Shown piece after piece: positions 8,304 to 16,987 of a DNA stretch of 64,000 nt; positions within the stretch are counted from its first letter, which is position 1, and every line of letters starts with the position of its first letter. The notes under the pieces are model-generated. The model saw only the letters and a program-made list of their open reading frames with translations, did not search any database and was not told the origin of the DNA. Origin of the DNA: Anaerolineales bacterium (GTDB lineage: Bacteria; Chloroflexota; Anaerolineae; Anaerolineales; UBA4823); NCBI GenBank assembly GCA_003105035.1, contig PQAL01000005.1, positions 1 through 64,000 on the forward strand, in the 5' to 3' direction. The translations under genes were made by a program, and so were the position numbers.

Positions 8304-8313
8304 CGTGTCACCC

Positions 8314-8967
8314 TTATCGGCAATAACCCAACGCAGAGAAGATGATATCGAATGGCGACACACAGTACAGGCCTCCACCAGGGTTCCAGGGCTGGTCGAT
8401 GAACACCAGCAAGGCGATCACCAGCACCAGGATCACTAGCAAGCACCCGCATCCCGCCAATAACCACGAGTTTATCGGCTTCCTTTCAGCCTCTTCAACG
8501 GGTGTTGCTTCCATTACCCGCGGCTGCGGAGCAGCCACGCCACTCGTTTGAGGCTTCTTGATTTCAACTGGTGCTTGGTAACTCTCTACCGGTACAGGAA
8601 TGGCAGCTACCGGAGTTCGCCCTATGTCAGCTGCGCTCGGCACAGTGAGGTCGACCATGGAGGGCTCACCCTCAAAGACCATGCCCACGTTATCCCCGAA
8701 CATCAAAATCTCACCCACTGCCAGCACATGCGGACCGATCAGGCGCTGCCCATCAATATAGGTCCCATTGGTTGAATTCAGATCTTCAATCGTGTAGCGC
8801 CCATCTTCCAGTGTCAAATGAGCGTGCCTCCGCGAAACTTCAGCATCATTGATCACGATATCATTGGTAATATCTCGCCCGATGGCTATCTCGGTTTTCT
8901 TCAGCTCATAAATTTGGCCAGGGTTAGGCCCCTGTCTGACCACCAGCCGGTACTGTGCCTCTGCCAT
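8314..8967 (-). CDS. FHA-domain protein with C-terminal membrane anchor
   Basis: A 217-residue protein. An N-terminal forkhead-associated domain (about residues 6-95) carries the phosphothreonine-binding residues: Gly-Arg at 30-31, Ser-Arg-Arg-His at 45-48 and Asn-Ser-Thr-Asn-Gly-Thr at 64-69. A Pro-rich linker follows, then one membrane helix around residues 165-190. FHA domains read phosphothreonine made by Hanks-type kinases, and such a kinase is encoded at 12511. The topology would leave the FHA domain in the cytoplasm. It lies between a degenerate GTPase gene and a membrane protein gene in the same orientation. Confidence 0.88.
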   Translation of the reverse strand: MAEAQYRLVVRQGPNPGQIYELKKTEIAIGRDITNDIVINDAEVSRRHAHLTLEDGRYTIEDLNSTNGTYIDGQRLIGPHVLAVGEILMFGDNVGMVFEGEPSMVDLTVPSAADIGRTPVAAIPVPVESYQAPVEIKKPQTSGVAAPQPRVMEATPVEEAERKPINSWLLAGCGCLLVILVLVIALLVFIDQPWNPGGGLYCVSPFDIIFSALGYCR

Positions 8968-9068
8968 ATCTGCCTCCTTGCTGATCTTGCTGGATTAACT
9001 GGTATCGTGATCCTGCTACCAATATTAATGATTATTACCGGTAATGTCAAACGGGCTAACCTTGGGTT

Positions 9069-10415
9069 CTAGCTTACCAACTTCATCCCGCAGTACTGGC
9101 AGAACTGCGCATCCGCTGAGGATGTTCTCCCGCACTGAGGGCACACCTGCAGGTGCTCTGCAGGAGCCAATTTCTGCCTGCGCTGCAGAATCCGGATGCG
9201 TTTGGGCTCCTTGGGCTGCTTTATTCGCTTTCTTGGCAGGTATTTTTCTGCATTGGCTTCTCCGACAGCTGTTGGCAGGAGATCCCCATCGACTTCGACC
9301 GCTTCAGCCGCTTGAGCTCCACTGCTCGTGTCGATCACAATTTCACCTGCAGTTGTGATCCACTCATCCGGCACAAAGGCAGGCTCAATTTTCCCTGCTG
9401 GTAATCCTTCCTGTTTCTTTCTCGGTTTTCGTTTAGGCAGCTTTGCACTAATCGTCCGGGCGTATTCCTTACCCCGCGTGAATGCCTGCAATGATAAATC
9501 GCGCATTTGCTTGGGGGTGAGGTGTTTGCCTCCCAGGTACCAACCCAGGATGGCATGCCCCACTACGTAAGTCCCCGAATAGGCGATCGCTACCTTGGGT
9601 ATGATCCCCCAGCCTGGCACCAGGCCAACCAGGCTGCGCGCCGCCTGCCTCCACACGAATCCGCCTCCGATGACGCCCCCGAACTCAGTCACATAATCCT
9701 GCCAGCGCGTGGAGAATCCCACCAGCAAGCCTAGTTTGTACGCCATAAATGCCTGCGATTTGGTTAAGATCACCAGGTCGGTCAAGTTTAACGGCAGGTC
9801 CAGCACGGGCACAATCTCAGCCAGCCCGGTGCTGAAGGAATAGGCGGCGTTCGAAAAACAGGTTTCATTGATCAGCTGGTGGGCAATCGTCAGCCGGAAC
9901 AAGGGGAACAACCTGCCTAGCGCCAGGTGTCGGTGGGGAAGCATCTCCAGGATTACCGGCACAAATTCGTTAACTAAAAAAGCACTATCATTTGCCGGTC
10001 CAGCCAGCAACCTGGCGACGGGCCACTCCTGAGCGGTACTGATTGCCTTGTTTTCATCCGGAAAGCCTATTTGATTAATAAAGACCAGCAAGTTTTTGCC
10101 CGCCTCGCTCCATTTTCTAGCTAAGCCCAGCTCTTCTGCCAGATCCTCGTGCCTGGCATCAACCATCAAGATGATCAGGTCAGCGGTAAGTGTCTGGCTG
10201 GCCATCTCCACGATGGAGATCATGATCGTCGACTGGGTATGGATATCCGCTCGTTTTGGGTCTGTGCGTAGCTGCTCAGCCAGGGCATGCCTCCCCGATC
10301 CCTCCGCACCCACCAGGGCAAGCCTAAGTGGATAGATCGCCGAATCCCTGATTGGCTTCAGGTCGACCTCTTTGATGTTATTCCAGACCGAGGAAATATC
10401 CTTTAATCCTGGCAC
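9069..10415 (-). CDS. degenerate GTPase-like protein with C-terminal zinc ribbon
   Basis: A 448-residue protein. The N-terminal half resembles a P-loop GTPase of the DUF697/Era-like type: the Walker A position reads Gly-Ala-Glu-Gly-Ser-Gly-Arg-His near residues 36-43, so the usual Gly-Lys-Ser/Thr is lost, and the NKxD position reads Asn-Gln-Ile-Gly. GTP hydrolysis is therefore unlikely. A hydrophobic, Gly-rich middle region (about 215-290) is DUF697-like and may insert in the membrane. The C terminus has a basic linker and a zinc ribbon with Cys-Pro-x-Cys and Cys-x-Tyr-Cys pairs. Start is GTG at 10415 with a GGTGAGG binding site. Confidence 0.65.
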   Translation of the reverse strand: MPGLKDISSVWNNIKEVDLKPIRDSAIYPLRLALVGAEGSGRHALAEQLRTDPKRADIHTQSTIMISIVEMASQTLTADLIILMVDARHEDLAEELGLARKWSEAGKNLLVFINQIGFPDENKAISTAQEWPVARLLAGPANDSAFLVNEFVPVILEMLPHRHLALGRLFPLFRLTIAHQLINETCFSNAAYSFSTGLAEIVPVLDLPLNLTDLVILTKSQAFMAYKLGLLVGFSTRWQDYVTEFGGVIGGGFVWRQAARSLVGLVPGWGIIPKVAIAYSGTYVVGHAILGWYLGGKHLTPKQMRDLSLQAFTRGKEYARTISAKLPKRKPRKKQEGLPAGKIEPAFVPDEWITTAGEIVIDTSSGAQAAEAVEVDGDLLPTAVGEANAEKYLPRKRIKQPKEPKRIRILQRRQKLAPAEHLQVCPQCGRTSSADAQFCQYCGMKLVS

Positions 10416-10651
10416 TTCACCTCACCAGCGAATGCATCGCTTATTTTTACTACACTTCTTATATCATTATACCGCTTGAAAGGTTCAGGCTTTGCGATAA
10501 GCTGCCTTCCCCGCTCGATACGCGCCGTGCTTGTTGAGCATAGGCGCAAGCTCAACCATAATCTGAACATGACCAATATTTCCCTGCTATGCAATTATTG
10601 GAGATCTCTTAGAAAAAAGGGGTGCTGGACGATTCGATTCTCTACTGAAAA

Positions 10652-11287
10652 TTACAGGGCAATCAATCCATTCTGTAAACCGAGTTTGACCGTCTCCAGC
10701 CGGTTGGTGGTTCCCATTTTATTAAAGATAATTGACAGATGGAACTTCACTGTATGGGCGCTGATTTTCAGCCTGGCTGCGATCTGTTTATTCGTCAATC
10801 CCAACGCCAGTAACTGCAGGATCTCCAGCTCGCGGCTGGTGAGCGGTTCTATCTCATCCCCACTCCGCCTCGTCCTGGCCTCCCCCACGGCATACATCCG
10901 GTTGATCCAGGCAGGGCTTGCCACAACCAATCCTTCATTCAATGCATGGATGCTGGCCAACAGCTCCGCCTGGGTCGTTTCCGGATCCAATATGCCCCAA
11001 GCCCGAACCTTGAGCTCTTTGATCGAACGTACTTCCTCCGGGTCATCGTGCAGCACCAGGACGGCTGTTGTCTCCGTTATCACCGTCTTGAGATCAACGA
11101 ACGCTTCGACCTGTTCAACCAGGGATCCAGGCGCCCAGACGATAACATCGCAATCCAATGAAGTTTCATCTATCTCGCCTGGTTTGCCTGCTTCTGCCAC
11201 GACCCGGATCTGCGGGTCCTCGCTTAATAAGGCCCGTAAACCTGCCCTGATTGCTATCGCTGGTGCAATTATGGTAATGCGGATCAA
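10652..11287 (-). CDS. NarL/LuxR-type response regulator with degenerate receiver
   Basis: A 211-residue transcription regulator. The C-terminal LuxR helix-turn-helix (about residues 145-205) is intact: Leu-Thr-Ser-Arg-Glu-Leu-Glu-Ile-Leu, Gly-Leu-Thr-Asn-Lys-Gln-Ile-Ala and Thr-Val-Lys-Phe-His. The receiver domain keeps its shape but has lost its chemistry: the acidic pair after strand 1 is Ala-Pro, the phospho-acceptor Asp position is in Val-Trp-Ala-Pro-Gly, and the conserved Lys is missing. It should not be activated by phosphotransfer. The TTG at 11287 has GAGG 5 bases upstream and gives the family N terminus Met-Ile-Arg. Downstream of the HtrA gene, 79 bases apart. Confidence 0.8.
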   Translation of the reverse strand: MIRITIIAPAIAIRAGLRALLSEDPQIRVVAEAGKPGEIDETSLDCDVIVWAPGSLVEQVEAFVDLKTVITETTAVLVLHDDPEEVRSIKELKVRAWGILDPETTQAELLASIHALNEGLVVASPAWINRMYAVGEARTRRSGDEIEPLTSRELEILQLLALGLTNKQIAARLKISAHTVKFHLSIIFNKMGTTNRLETVKLGLQNGLIAL

Positions 11288-11366
11288 CTTCACCTCGTGG
11301 ATGTATTATATCTTCCGATACAGCCTCGCCACGCTTGCCCGAGGTACTCCCTTGAAAGCAATAACG

Positions 11367-12275
11367 CTATTTCCGCTCACCAATCACCACCGAGATCGTC
11401 TTGGGTTGCCCGCCCCGCATGATTTGCAGGCTGAGCGATTTTCCGACTTTATCTCCACTCAAGTGGACCATTAATGCATCGTGGTCAGGGGTCGCTTGCC
11501 CCTCGATTGCTACCAGGATATCGCCTACGATAAGGCCACCTGTTTCTGCCGGGCTCTCCCTTTCAACGGTGACCAACAACAAGCCTGTCGCTTGCTCCCG
11601 TCCAAGGGCTTTGCTCAGTTCAGGCGCCAGCTCCACCTGCTGTGAACGGATGCCCAGGTAACCGCGCTTGATATATCCAAATTTTGCCAGGTTCTCCGCA
11701 TCCGACCAGACCAGGAAGGCTGGAATGGTGATCGCAACACCATGCGCCAGGCCGGAGGTGTTCAAACCCACCACCCGTCCTTCCGTATCCACCAGTGGAC
11801 CTCCCGAGAAGCCTGGAAAGGGCACCGCATCTGTACGCAGGTAGCGTTCCAACATTCCGCCTCGCCCGGTTCGCACTGGACCACCGATGGCACTGATGAT
11901 ACCCAGGCTGGCCTCGATCCCCTCCTCGCTCGGTCTACCCAGGGCAATTACCAGCTGACCGATGCGGGTATCCTGGTTTACTTTCTCGGCGGGTGAGGCG
12001 GCAGCCTCAGCCAGTCGTATGAGAGCTAGGTCGTTACCCGGATCCCTGCCGGCGATGCTGGCATTAATTTCCCTTCCATCAGCCAACCTCACCGAGATAT
12101 CCTCATCCCTCTCAACCACATGATCAGCGGTTATGATGAGATCATGAGCATAAACGATGCCGCTGGCTGGCATCCGCCGCCTGGCATTTACCAGCACGGT
12201 TGCTTCCCCAGCCTTTTCAACGGCCTTCACCAGGGCGTCAGAGAGCGTATTCAGAGTTCCAGTATCACTTGCCAT
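11367..12275 (-). CDS. trypsin-like serine protease with PDZ domain (HtrA/Deg type), no signal peptide
   Basis: A 302-residue protein of the HtrA family. The triad is visible: His in Thr-Ala-Asp-His-Val-Val, Asp in Gly-Asn-Asp-Leu-Ala-Leu, Ser in Gly-Phe-Ser-Gly-Gly-Pro. A single PDZ domain fills about residues 205-300. There is no signal peptide or membrane helix at the N terminus, either from the ATG at 12275 (GGAGGT 5 bases upstream) or in the longer frame, so it should act in the cytoplasm, unlike DegP or DegS. It is divergent from the Ser/Thr kinase gene and leads the minus-strand signalling block. Confidence 0.88.
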   Translation of the reverse strand: MASDTGTLNTLSDALVKAVEKAGEATVLVNARRRMPASGIVYAHDLIITADHVVERDEDISVRLADGREINASIAGRDPGNDLALIRLAEAAASPAEKVNQDTRIGQLVIALGRPSEEGIEASLGIISAIGGPVRTGRGGMLERYLRTDAVPFPGFSGGPLVDTEGRVVGLNTSGLAHGVAITIPAFLVWSDAENLAKFGYIKRGYLGIRSQQVELAPELSKALGREQATGLLLVTVERESPAETGGLIVGDILVAIEGQATPDHDALMVHLSGDKVGKSLSLQIMRGGQPKTISVVIGERK

Positions 12276-12467
12276 AAACAACCTCCAATTAACCTTCAAA
12301 TATTTGTGCATGCATAATTCCATGCTTTCTGCACTTTTTTAGTATATCCATACTCGATATTGCCTGCATCTTCCATCTGGCTAGCTTGCCCCTGTATATC
12401 TGGGTAGGTAAGATTACCAGCCTTTGTTCATGCTCCTAACAAAGCTGTAAGCTTGCACTGTTCAACC

Positions 12468-12496
12468 TTGCTGTTTACCCTAACCTTGGCTACAAT
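12468..12496 (+). promoter_or_regulatory. promoter of the Ser/Thr kinase gene
   Basis: TTGCTG (12468-12473) and TACAAT (12491-12496) are 17 bases apart. The start codon at 12511 is 14 bases after the -10 box and has no Shine-Dalgarno sequence, so the leader would be only about 7 bases long. Confidence 0.5.
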
Positions 12497-12510
12497 TACA
12501 GACCAGACCA

Positions 12511-14730
12511 ATGGAACTTCAACATATTGGGCGCTATGATATTAAATCTTTGATTGGGCAGGGCGGCATGTCGACCGTCTACCTGGGCTATGACCCGCGC
12601 TCTCAGCGTGAAGTGGCCATCAAGATCCTCCCCCCTTATTATTTACATTCCACCAAATTCCGTGAGCGTTTCGAGCGCGAGGCCTTGATGATTGCCCTGC
12701 TTGAACACCCCGCCATCGTGCCGGTCTACGATATGGGTGAGGAGGAAGGCCAGCCGTACATCGTCATGCGTTACATGTCAGGCGGCTCTCTGGGTGACAA
12801 GCTAAAAAAAGGTCCCATCCCCCTGCGTGAGTGCATGGAAATGTACCTCCGCCTGGCCCCCGCCATGGACACTGCCCATGCCAGGGGCGTCATCCACCGC
12901 GACGTTAAGCCCGACAATCTGCTTTTCGATAAATACGATAATGTTTTCCTTTCCGATTTCGGACTCGCCCGCTTGCGTGAAACCATCGGTTTTGCCAACA
13001 TTTCTGATGGTAGCATCATGGGCACTCCAGCTTATATGAGCCCAGAGCAGATCCAGGGTGAGCGCGAGATAGACGGGCGTTCGGATATATATTCCATGGG
13101 TGTTGTGCTCTACCAGATGCTCAGCGGAGTCGTCCCATATAATGGCGCGACAGCTGCTTCGGTCATGATGATGCACCTGGTCAACCCCGTGCCTCAGGTA
13201 CGCGACCAGAATATTAGCCTGCCAACAGGCATCCAGGCCGTGCTCGATACCGCCATGGCCAAAAAACCAGAAGACCGTTTTCAGACTGCAAGTGAGTTTG
13301 CTAAGGCGATCCAGGCAGTGACTACAGGTGTGCAACGTAAGCCTGCGGTCCAGAGCAGCGCTGCGCCTGCCAGCCGCGCAGCGCGCAATGCTTCAGTACC
13401 CGTTTCCACTCCGCCTCCCATGTCTGCCACCTCTAATGTGGTTTCAACCCCAGCCTCAAAGCCTGAGATTGCTAAATCCAGCAAACCCATACCATCTGGC
13501 ACACCTCCTGGAGGCCAGGTACTTTCTACTCCCCCTGGAGGGATCTCCGCTGCGCGCCCAGGAGCCCAACCAGCTCCGGTCATCAAGCGCCGCTTCATCC
13601 TCCCGGTTTGGGGTTGGATCCTGAGCCTGGTGGTGCTTCTCCTTTTAGCAGTTCTCCTGATCCTGTTGTCACGCGGTTATTTTCCTTTTTGGGGCACTCC
13701 AACCTTGAATGCTACCACCACCGAAGCTCAAATCAGCCCACCACCGACTGCAGGGCAAACCGTTCCCGCATCATCGCCATCATCAAACACCTTTGGCCAG
13801 GCAGATAAGCTTGCTTTTATCCGGTCATCCGATATTTGGGCCTCCAACCTGGATGGGTCCAGCCTGTTGCAGCTCACCACGGATGGCGATCTGAAATCCA
13901 ACCTGCATTGGACACCCGATGGCCAGTCAGTGATTTATACTTCCGGCAACTGCATCAACCTGGTCGGCTTGCAGACCAGAGAAGTCCTCACCCTCACCTG
14001 CTTTCCAGCAGTGACGGCCATTAACGCTTTCGATATTTCCCCGCTTGGCCAGCAGGTCGCACTGGGGTTGGATGGGACCAACCTTTACCTGCTCCCCTAT
14101 GCCCAGCTGTTCAACTTGCCACAAGAAAGCCAACCTGCCAATGTCCAGGCTCTCGCTAGCTGTGCCAGCTTTGCACCATATACGACCGGTGATGTGATTA
14201 AATCAGTGAGTTGGTCCATGGCTGGAAATCAGCTGGCCATGTTGCTTTCCGCCCTGGTGGATGGCATCTCTCGCGACCAGGTCCGTGTACTCGATTTTAA
14301 TAATTGCACCCCAGTGCCGCCCACAATAAAGGATATCTTACCCACCCATTTCCTGTTTACCCTGCGCGGTTATTTCGACCGCCCACAGCTCACCAGTCTC
14401 TCATTGAACAATCGTGGTCAATTATTGCTCAACGGATCAGCGGATAGTGGTTTTGGCGACCTGCAGCTCTACAACCTGGATCAAGGCCAGAGCCAGCCAT
14501 TGGCCCCCAACGGTGACTGTTGCTACCGCGATGCACATTGGAGCCCTGATGGCTCATACCTTTTCTATTCCCATCAGGCTGAACCTGGGGGTGAGATCAG
14601 CTTGTATTACATCCCTGCCGCCAGGTTAGGAGAACCCGCTTCATCTACTACATCTCTGGCTTTACCGGTGGGTTTTCTTGAAGACAGCCAGGCATCACTC
14701 CAGCCTGCCCTGCGCGAAATACGACAGTAA
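12511..14730 (+). CDS. membrane Ser/Thr protein kinase with extracytoplasmic beta-propeller
   Basis: A 739-residue Hanks-type kinase. The kinase domain (about 8-270) has all key residues: Gly-Gln-Gly-Gly-Met at 16-20, Lys38, His-Arg-Asp at 129-131 with Asn136, Asp149-Phe-Gly, and Ser-Pro-Glu at 177-179. An Ala/Pro/Ser-rich linker leads to one membrane helix at about 362-386. Outside the membrane, residues from about 430 resemble a TolB/WD40-type propeller with Trp-x-Pro-Asp-Gly blades (Trp-Thr-Pro-Asp-Gly, Trp-Ser-Pro-Asp-Gly), a likely sensor or protein-binding surface. Substrates probably include the FHA-linked pathway at 8314, an inference from location. Confidence 0.92.
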   Translation: MELQHIGRYDIKSLIGQGGMSTVYLGYDPRSQREVAIKILPPYYLHSTKFRERFEREALMIALLEHPAIVPVYDMGEEEGQPYIVMRYMSGGSLGDKLKKGPIPLRECMEMYLRLAPAMDTAHARGVIHRDVKPDNLLFDKYDNVFLSDFGLARLRETIGFANISDGSIMGTPAYMSPEQIQGEREIDGRSDIYSMGVVLYQMLSGVVPYNGATAASVMMMHLVNPVPQVRDQNISLPTGIQAVLDTAMAKKPEDRFQTASEFAKAIQAVTTGVQRKPAVQSSAAPASRAARNASVPVSTPPPMSATSNVVSTPASKPEIAKSSKPIPSGTPPGGQVLSTPPGGISAARPGAQPAPVIKRRFILPVWGWILSLVVLLLLAVLLILLSRGYFPFWGTPTLNATTTEAQISPPPTAGQTVPASSPSSNTFGQADKLAFIRSSDIWASNLDGSSLLQLTTDGDLKSNLHWTPDGQSVIYTSGNCINLVGLQTREVLTLTCFPAVTAINAFDISPLGQQVALGLDGTNLYLLPYAQLFNLPQESQPANVQALASCASFAPYTTGDVIKSVSWSMAGNQLAMLLSALVDGISRDQVRVLDFNNCTPVPPTIKDILPTHFLFTLRGYFDRPQLTSLSLNNRGQLLLNGSADSGFGDLQLYNLDQGQSQPLAPNGDCCYRDAHWSPDGSYLFYSHQAEPGGEISLYYIPAARLGEPASSTTSLALPVGFLEDSQASLQPALREIRQ

Positions 14731-14771
14731 AGAATAAACGTATAAGCTTGATTTTTAATATATCTGGCATT

Positions 14772-16925
14772 TTATTTCTTCGTCAGAGGTAAAAATGTTA
14801 CACTGTGCCGTTCTATAAGAATCCGGCTACGAGTAGAATTCCCCGCGCGATCATAGGCATATACATATACTTGGTAGATAGAATTTGAAATAAGGTCATT
14901 GCCATTAAAAATAACTTGATAAGGTGGAGAAGTCACGCTGCCAATTACAACATAATCAGGTGGCGTTAAGAAATGATCCCATAATTTGAACACCACACTT
15001 GCAACTTGATCATTATCGCTGGCTGTTGCTTCGAACTTGATCACACCACCCAAAGTTATGTACGTCACTTCGTTTCCAACTGGACCTACCCAATGTACAG
15101 TAGGTGGGATTGCATCTAAAAATACATTTTCATGGTTCGTGTTATTAGTAGTCAAGGGATCATGGGTGTTTGAGTTCACAGTCCCAGTAAAACTAATTTC
15201 TCCTGTCGTACTGCTGATCACCTTCACCGAAAGCTGAATGTGAGTTTCCGAACTCGGTGACAATGGAGCGGTAATAGAACAGTTCACGTCATTACCAGAC
15301 TTAATACAGACACTTGGGTTTGATGACTGATACTCAACTTCTACTGGCAGGTTATTAACAATATTGATCATTTCACCGACGGATGGGCCTTGATTAGTGA
15401 CTGTTATATCGTAGGTATAAATCGCACCAGGGGGTACTGCATCACGGGAGCTTTTTATGTTTATGGATAGGTCAGCAGAGGGCAGAACAGTAGTTGTCGT
15501 CTCAGCGCTATTATTATTCATATCGACATCGTAGCTCGCTGACCCAACAGTTGCAGTAATACTGGTAATCCCATCAACTGTGGGAATGGCAATCACCGTT
15601 ATATTCGCTGTTGAATTCCCAGGAATACTGCCTAAATCACACACAATTCTATTGTCGCACGTTCCCTGTGAAGGAATGGCACTTACAAAATTAACCCCAC
15701 TCGGCAGTGTATCCGTAACAACCACCCCTAGCGCGTCGATACTGCTCAAGTTGCTGACGGTTAGGTGGTAGGTTAGTTGTTCACCTGCATATACTGGATC
15801 AGGGCTGTCAATTTGGGTAACGCCCAGGTTGACTAACCCTTGCTCAGTGCCATATGTAACCGTCGGTTCTGCAATACGGTACTGGCGCACATACACCCAA
15901 TCCACCAATACCCTCGCATTCGAACCATAATAACTATAGAAAGTCACCGGCAGTGGACTGGTTGGTACTTGACTTGGAATACCTGAGCTTACACTCGAAT
16001 TTCCATGGTCGGCATCTGCCATGCTTCGATTGTTGGTAGGTAGCAGATCATCAACCCACCATCGTATCTCAAAAATGTGATAATCGCTATGCCAGTCATT
16101 ACCGGGAATGCGGGGTAAAAGGTTAATATCATAAGCTGTTACCCGATCCTGTAGAAACAGGTCGTCGTTATCCGGTAACGGTCGGTCACCAATTATCGTA
16201 CGCGGTCCCCCTGCTGCACTAATAAATCCTCCCCATTCATATCCACCTGTCCCTAATTCAAAATACGCACGGAAGCCTACAGCATTATTCTTGAATTGGT
16301 TATTTACCGTTTGAATTCCATCATTTTCTTCCAACTCTACTTTTCCATCTAATACTTCAGGCGAACCGTCAAGTACGGTCCAGGGTAATACTCCACCTGG
16401 TGAACATCCCCCTCCTGGGAATTGGCACCAATCATCATCAAAGAAAATAAAAGTCTCTGAGCCGTTGCTTAAATTTTCTGCGGATGTATTTGAAAAATAT
16501 AGATAGATGGTGGTATTCCCAATTTCTAAAGTCGGTACTTCCACCCAAATGTAAGCCAGCTCACCCGATTTACTCCATGATTCGATCCAGTAGTCGAGCT
16601 CAGTAGTGCCATCGCTTTTCGTGAATCGCAGGTCTGATCCGTCGATCTTTGCTTTATTAAAATCAAAATTGCTACTATCCAGCCTAATTAATACCTGGTA
16701 ATCAGTTAACTCACCGCCGCTATTATTGGTTATTATGATGGATCGTCTATAATTCCACAATGGTGGGCTAATCCACGGAGGCCCGATTTGATCAGTGATG
16801 TTTTGCGCATCCCCCATCGCCTGCACATTATCCTGAGCCATGCTGGTGCCCATTCCTGGCTGAAAGATTAAATACACCAGAATGAGCATCAAGATAGGCA
16901 AAGTTAGGCCGGTAAGCTTCTTCAT
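14772..16925 (-). CDS. secreted surface protein with DUF2341 and DUF11-type repeats
   Basis: A 717-residue exported protein. After a signal peptide (about residues 1-30) comes a DUF2341 domain with Trp-Asn-Tyr-Arg-Arg at its start, then a concanavalin-like beta region, two DUF11-type repeats with Asp-Thr-Leu-Pro-Ser-Gly and Val-Asn-Asn-Leu-Pro motifs, and a C-terminal Ig-like domain. The last residues, Thr-Phe-Leu-Pro-Leu-Thr-Lys-Lys, match a Leu-Pro-Leu ending I associate with Anaerolineae surface proteins. A longer frame starting at 16952 is excluded because that ATG lies inside a TATAAT (16951-16956, minus strand); the mRNA starts after it and GAGGAG precedes the ATG at 16925. Confidence 0.75.
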   Translation of the reverse strand: MKKLTGLTLPILMLILVYLIFQPGMGTSMAQDNVQAMGDAQNITDQIGPPWISPPLWNYRRSIIITNNSGGELTDYQVLIRLDSSNFDFNKAKIDGSDLRFTKSDGTTELDYWIESWSKSGELAYIWVEVPTLEIGNTTIYLYFSNTSAENLSNGSETFIFFDDDWCQFPGGGCSPGGVLPWTVLDGSPEVLDGKVELEENDGIQTVNNQFKNNAVGFRAYFELGTGGYEWGGFISAAGGPRTIIGDRPLPDNDDLFLQDRVTAYDINLLPRIPGNDWHSDYHIFEIRWWVDDLLPTNNRSMADADHGNSSVSSGIPSQVPTSPLPVTFYSYYGSNARVLVDWVYVRQYRIAEPTVTYGTEQGLVNLGVTQIDSPDPVYAGEQLTYHLTVSNLSSIDALGVVVTDTLPSGVNFVSAIPSQGTCDNRIVCDLGSIPGNSTANITVIAIPTVDGITSITATVGSASYDVDMNNNSAETTTTVLPSADLSINIKSSRDAVPPGAIYTYDITVTNQGPSVGEMINIVNNLPVEVEYQSSNPSVCIKSGNDVNCSITAPLSPSSETHIQLSVKVISSTTGEISFTGTVNSNTHDPLTTNNTNHENVFLDAIPPTVHWVGPVGNEVTYITLGGVIKFEATASDNDQVASVVFKLWDHFLTPPDYVVIGSVTSPPYQVIFNGNDLISNSIYQVYVYAYDRAGNSTRSRILIERHSVTFLPLTKK

Positions 16926-16950
16926 CAAAAAAGCGGTCTCCTCACCCTGC

Positions 16951-16956
16951 ATTATA
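16951..16956 (-). promoter_or_regulatory. -10 box of the DUF2341 gene
   Basis: TATAAT on the minus strand, about 26 bases before the ATG at 16925. It gives the surface protein its own promoter although the gene upstream points the same way. Confidence 0.5.
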
Positions 16957-16987
16957 CGATAAACCCTCGCTGTGTGAATTTTTATTG

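Noticed and set aside
12802-13335. 177-codon minus-strand open frame across the kinase gene
   Set aside because: Shadow of the kinase domain frame with no ribosome binding site.
16926-16952. Longer start of the DUF2341 protein at ATG 16952
   Set aside because: This ATG is part of a TATAAT box, so the mRNA would start after it.
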